NCBI GenBank assembly: GCA_029532415.1 | Contig: JAQOTA010000058.1 | Span: forward strand, 1,550,001-1,614,000 | Length of the DNA stretch: 64,000 bases | Source of the DNA: Marasmius tenuissimus | Lineage: Eukaryota; Basidiomycota; Agaricomycetes; Agaricales; Marasmiaceae | Direction of reading: 5' to 3' | Part shown: positions 59,432 through 64,000 of the stretch, piece by piece | Position numbering within the stretch: the stretch's first letter is position 1 | Layout of the letters: each line of letters opens with the position of its first letter | The notes under the pieces: generated by a model | What the model was told of the DNA's origin: nothing | Database searches by the model: none | What the model saw: the letters and a program-made list of their open reading frames with translations, nothing else | Made by a program: the position numbers and the translations under genes

Positions 59432-59776
59432 TGCTCAATCCCTGCTATTTAGACCCCGTAATTCGTGTTTTCTTTTCAGTTGGACGCGTGCATTGTGAGG
59501 GCAGAAGTGAATGTAGGAAAGAGTTCGGAAGTTGAGGGTATGTGGGAATTCCAGGGGAATTCTATGACGGCGCGTGAATTGTCGCCTAAATGAAGGTTTG
59601 CTCATCGCCGTCAACGACCGCGACAACGACGCGAAGATCTGGTCGCTTCTCACCTTCCTCCAGTGCTCTGGTTATTCACGGCATAGCTAGAGCGGGCTCT
59701 CTTTTGATCTCCTGGAACTGAAGTACGATAAACTGGATAGCAAGACCAACCTCCACGTCGACGCCGGATATCGGCA
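59432..59776. other. Divergent promoter region between GUF1 and RGP1
   Basis: The 345 bp between the two starts contain no ORF of interest. A repeated GGAATTC-type motif occurs at 59546-59562 (GGGAATTCCAGGGGAATTC). Confidence 0.4.
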
Positions 59777-62700
59777 ATGGACACCGACGACGATTCACCC
59801 ATCCGGGTTCAAGTGACACCTTCACAGACGGCCTACTTTGCTGGAGAACCGTTCACTGTCACAATAACGTTCACGAATACTCGCTCTTCGTCTTCGACAT
59901 ACACACCGGGTCCGTCTCGACTGGGCCATAAGCGGGCAGCTCATAGTATCAGCTCTGCACCGATTGCACGTCCACCCACGTCACCTGCTGGTCAGCCGAG
60001 GACACCTACGACTTCACACACATTTGCAAGAGAGAAAGAGAGGGAGAAGGAAGGGATATTCAGAACTAGTAATGTCCAGAGGAAGCGCTTGATTGGGAAG
60101 GAAGTTGGGAAGGAAATTATACCACCAAAGGGAAAGGATGTTCTGCCGGATCTCATTGAACAGCGCAGGAAGAGGCTACTTGCCAAGAGCCTTTCATTGA
60201 CGATCAGTCCTGGTGATCTTGAAGCTGAAGTCGGTGCTGGATTCTTACGGCAAGCACAACAGGCTCAGTCCCAGGAACAGGGAGATTCGTACTGTGAGTT
60301 GTTCCTCGCGATCTAATTCCAGTTTCCTCAGACTGAGTGAAAAATTATGCAGCACCTTCATCTCCCTCAGTCCCTTCACCTTTGTCACGCTCAGAGTCCC
60401 TTGCTCTGTCCTCAAGTCATCCGCACGCAAGGAAACCGAGTTTATTGGATGGCCAGACGCCTATACCTTCCTTTTCCACCACTACAACGCCGTTGAAACC
60501 ACCCCTCTCTACCTCAGTGTCAGCGCCTGCGACCACCGATATTGGGCCAAGGACGTCTAATGCGACCACTTTTTCTTCGGGAGCAACCGTGAATGCTTCG
60601 AGTTCCATATCTCCGCCCTCTTCAGCCCCCGCCTCCGTACCTCCGTCTCCATCCACTCCGTCGGCCGCACCTTCGGCCTCAAACTCCACGTTCTCTCTGG
60701 CTTTGGATCCCATTGAAGAGATGAGTCCTAGTCCCCGCTCTCCCTCCCCATACACCCCAACTTCCCCCTACCCGAATTTTCAGCATGCACTATATCCAGC
60801 ATATTCTTATCCTTCTGCCCCATCGACCCCAAATCCCACCATGCCTTCGCCAAGTATATCCATTCAATCACCTTCTCCACCTCAGAAACCCTTGGGGCGG
60901 ATGATGAATGGTGTGAACGGGATCGACTCCGCCAATGAGATTGGATTGGGTCTGCCATCCACGTCTGGGTTCCAAAGAGGGAGACCTGCACCATTGGACT
61001 GGAACAAGCCCGAAAAAGAGCGGAAACCCAATGAAGAGTCGATACTCTATTCCTATGTTCAACTCAAGGGCAGCGTAGTCATCTCTTCGCCACCCAATAC
61101 CTCATCTTCTTCCTCGTTAAAGAGATTGAGATCAACTCTTCTTCGAGGCTCAGTGTCAGCAATCGGAGGCGGTAGCATGGATATCACCTCCTCCCTCTCA
61201 GGGAGCTCGTTGTCAGGACTAAGTTCTCCTTCCTTGGGAGGGTTACCTGCTAGACAGAGACATCATCGGTCGCCAAGTTTAGCAGGAGTAGTGATGACTG
61301 GGTTTGGCCTCGGCTCGTCAAACCCGAATCCATCACCAGTTCCCTCAACGTCAGCACCTCAACTGAACGGTAACCCAAAGGGACCCACTCCTATCGACTC
61401 CCTTTCTCGTAGCAACTCTCAAGGACACCGACGATCATTCTCAGCCAGACCTGAGATAAAGCCTCAATCGTCTTCGAGTTGGCTATGGGGCGGATCGACA
61501 ACGCCCACGACAGCTGCGAGCAGTTATGGAGTCTTTCCAGAAGAGGTAGACCCTAGTGTGGTCTCGATGAGGAATAGAGCATCATCAGCGAACGGTTATC
61601 CTTCTTCGTCTGGATCTCTGTCCAGGATGTTGGGGTGGTCGTCCTCGACCGATCCACCTCCATCTCCTCTCATCGCAAGGTTCTACGAATCCTCCTCCGT
61701 ATTCTGACATATATTGACATATCTAATTTTCCAGCTCGATCTCGCGCCGGGGAGAACAAGAACAAGACGTTGACCCCGATGCACCTTTGCCCACATTCGA
61801 GGTTCAACCCGCGATGTTGAATGTCGACGGCGTACTCGGACCGGGGGAAAGCCAGAGCTGTAAGCTTCCTTTCTCGTATCTTTGTTGTTTTGTTTCATCT
61901 TCCTCACGTTCGTCATAGTCAAATACACGCTCAATCTACCCTCAAATCTGCCTCCTACTTTCCGCGGGCATCACCTGCAGTTTTCATACGAGCTTGTTGT
62001 CGGTATATGTCGTGGCGTTGGCACTGAAAACGGTGGCAGCGTCAGCAAAGTGATGAAAGTTCCGATCAGGATATACAACAACGTCACTGGTCCGTCACCC
62101 TTCCAAATTTTACCTGAGCTGTTAGTTGACTTTTTTGCAGTTGGCCGTGCACCTACACCATACGACTTGCTTTGGCCGGCTACGAAACGAAAGCGCCAAC
62201 TTGGTATAAAGGGTCATCGAAGAGGAGGAGCCCCAATGTCGTCAAAGGCAGTGGCTGAAGATCAAGGCAAAGTCGAAGAAATCAAGAAAGAGGAGGGTTC
62301 GGAGAAAGTGAACGGCGTTGGAAGGGACCACACAGACAAGGCGGATGAAGGCGTGCAAAAAGAACGCGTTCGTCTGAGGATAGGAGGACAGAAGGAACGC
62401 GAGAGCGAAACACAACTCAAGGAGTACGCTTCCAGACTATTGTCCGGCGGTATCCTTGATGAGGGGGAGGATGCTGAGCTTATACACGATGGAAGAACAA
62501 AACCGGTGGAATGTGGCGAGGCTGTCGAGATATTGACTCGTGTGCAGAAGAAAGGTTGGTTTCCCCTTTCCATGCAAACAAGCTCACCTAAAGCTTCTTT
62601 CTTTTCCAGTCTCATACGACGTCAACAAATCCGGGGTCAAAGTCGCCGTACTCACCTTCTCTAAATCTGCGTTTCGGTTGGGTGAAACTGTACTTGGCGT

Positions 62701-63569
62701 CGTCGAGGTAAACGAGAGGCAGAGTCGAGCACGGGTATTGAAGGTGAGTCTCGTTTCAGCTTTTCTGCGTCCCTCGTCTCACTCACTCTTGGGAATAGCT
62801 CTCGGCACACCTTGAAACATCGGAGGTGCTTCCCTCATACCTTTCATCAACAAACCCCACCCCTATGAAGCGATTGCATGCGTCCCACCATTGTAACTTC
62901 GTTCTAGGATCGTTACGTACAACATTCTCGCTAGATATTCCGAGCGACGCGAGTCCGGCTTTTCAAGTCTTCGTCGATCCCTCGTCCGATGAAACATCTT
63001 CGCACCCTTTTTTCGAAGGCCAAAGCTCATCACCCCACTCATCGCATACCACAAAACCTGGCGGCCTCGAGTGGAAGGTCCGCCTCAGTCTCCTCGTCGC
63101 CTTGGCCTCGGAGTCAGCAGATACTGGTACGGAGGGTGTAAGGATCAAAAGTCTGGTCCGGGACGGCGAGCGTGGTGAATGGGGTAGTGGATGGGCTGTT
63201 CCGCCGCGAGGATGTGCGGTCCTCCAAAAAATTCCCAAACCAAAACCCCCAGCTCCTTCGTTGGGTGGAGGTGGTGGTGGGTTTGTCAGGTCGTGGACGT
63301 CGTTTTTCTTGGGCGAAGATTCTCAGTCCGAAGTTGACTCTTTGTCAGTGTCGTCGTATGATGATGATACAGAGGAAAGCGGCTACGATGGAATCAAGCC
63401 TGATCGTCACGGCGGTGTTGGGACAGGCGTTGATTTCAGTGGTTGTGGTCGCGGAGGCGAAGCCGAGTGGGAGGAGGTCAGGACGGAAATGGTTGAGTGT
63501 GAAGTCCCCATCCGGGTCTGGCCTGGTAACACGGCGTTTAGAAGTGTGGATGTGTTGTTTGACGTTTAG
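59777..63569 (+). CDS. RGP1: Rgp1-family protein (Ric1-Rgp1 Rab GEF subunit)
   Basis: Rgp1 with Ric1 activates Ypt6/Rab6 at the Golgi. About seven exons join with consistent phases. The arrestin-like N-terminus IRVQVTPSQTAYFAGEPFTV is followed by a long Ser/Pro-rich disordered insert (residues about 180-600), then LPTFEVQPAMLNVDGVLGPG. Next is FKYTLNLPSNLPPTFRGHHL, QFSYELVVGICRGVG and APTPYDLLWP. The central part has SYDVNKSGVKVAVLTFSKSA, FRLGETVLGVVEVNER, HCNFVLGSLRTTFSLDIPSD and SPAFQV. The end, VECEVPIRVWPGNTAFRSVD, matches the family C-terminus. The insert makes it much longer than yeast Rgp1, as is common in basidiomycetes. The start is set by the conserved N-terminal strand. Confidence 0.85.
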
Positions 63570-63842
63570 ACTGTTCATTTATTCTCGGGAGGAAGATTGG
63601 ATTAGGTCTAGGATTGGAATTATGGACAATTTATTTATCCCCTTGCATAGTCGTAGTCTAGCTCTTTGCATCCACTTTGTATGTAGTGTAATGTTACCTC
63701 TGTATTCGTTGCTCAGCGCGTCCTCCCCAATCGTTGAAATGTGCAAATGAGCGCCTGAGTGTCTTGCCCGCGCTTGACTCCGGCAGCCATGATGTTCGGT
63801 GTCAACTCTTTCATCTTCTTGCCATCACCGTGAAAACACAAA

Positions 63843-64000
63843 ATGTCTGCATCTACAACTCAACTGGAGCAGTACAACGCACAACGCGAGGAACTCATCA
63901 AGTCAGATCGTGCTCTACGTCGCGATCACCAATTCGCGAGCTTGTCTCCAGTAGAGATTGAAGCCGACCAGATTATCAGGAAGATTCGAGCAGAAGAGGC
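63843..64000 (+). CDS. N-terminal fragment, possibly adenosine-deaminase-like, cut by window end
   Basis: An ATG in good context opens 53 codons that run off the window. The sequence (MSASTTQLEQYNAQREELIK, SDRALRRDHQFASLSP, EADQIIRKIRAEEA) is helical and charged. It resembles my recollection of the N-terminal region of fungal adenosine-deaminase-related (ADGF/CECR1-like) proteins, but there is no catalytic motif in view. That assignment is tentative. It lies 273 bp downstream of RGP1 on the same strand. Confidence 0.45.
   Translation, partial: MSASTTQLEQYNAQREELIKSDRALRRDHQFASLSPVEIEADQIIRKIRAEE

Noticed and set aside
60417..60755. 112-codon ORF antisense to RGP1
   Set aside because: It is the complement of Ser/Pro-rich low-complexity coding sequence and shows only Gly/Glu/Val bias; the sense strand is a phase-consistent gene.

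Overview
The window is nuclear DNA of a filamentous basidiomycete, most likely a mushroom-forming agaricomycete. Genes are dense and split by many 46-70 nt GT-AG introns, usually with gtgcgt, gtaagt or gtgagt donors. The recognisable proteins are typical of fungi: fused tryptophan synthase, Atg15, Csm1/Pcs1, Rgp1, an XAP5 protein, a YEATS protein, and F-box/LRR-like paralogs of the 'VCSRWR' type. No bacterial-style operons are present. About 27 genes are called, nearly all by reading exons across introns and checking that the reading phase is kept.

Layout. 1-1832 is the 3' end of a Ty3/Gypsy LTR retrotransposon: pol C-terminus, an extra ORF, a polypurine tract and an LTR. It abuts a 5'-truncated SAP-like ORF. 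3317-5075 is an F-box/LRR-like gene (copy D). 5688-8769 holds a gamma-glutamylcyclotransferase-like gene, a four-TM membrane protein and the proteasome subunit beta5. 9110-10945 is a secreted QxW (beta-trefoil) protein built from two duplicated halves. 11576-16285 is a divergent sugar transporter/arylsulfatase pair. 16415-19836 holds ATG15 and guanine deaminase. 19837-27984 is an 8.1-kb stretch with no gene I can support. 27985-32663 holds a low-complexity conserved-looking protein and GRC3. 32843-34729 is an unusual protein with an N-terminal helical domain, a degenerate EF-hand-like segment and two receiver-like domains. 34832-40905 is a head-to-tail array of three F-box/LRR-like paralogs on the minus strand; the middle one looks broken.

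From 41203 to the end the window is a compact housekeeping block: SNU13, mitochondrial uS13, XAP5/FAM50, a YEATS2-like protein, CSM1/PCS1, TRP5, asparaginase with ankyrin repeats, eIF2B-beta (GCD7), GUF1, RGP1 and the start of another gene. Most of these alternate in strand, giving convergent ends 80-170 bp apart and divergent starts 147-345 bp apart, so several pairs probably share promoters.

The strongest leads for new biology are the tandem receiver-like protein (32843-34729), the decaying and diversifying F-box array with its distant relative at 3317, the internally duplicated QxW gene with matching intron positions, the extra ORF in the retrotransposon, and very small exons, notably a 10-nt exon in GUF1.
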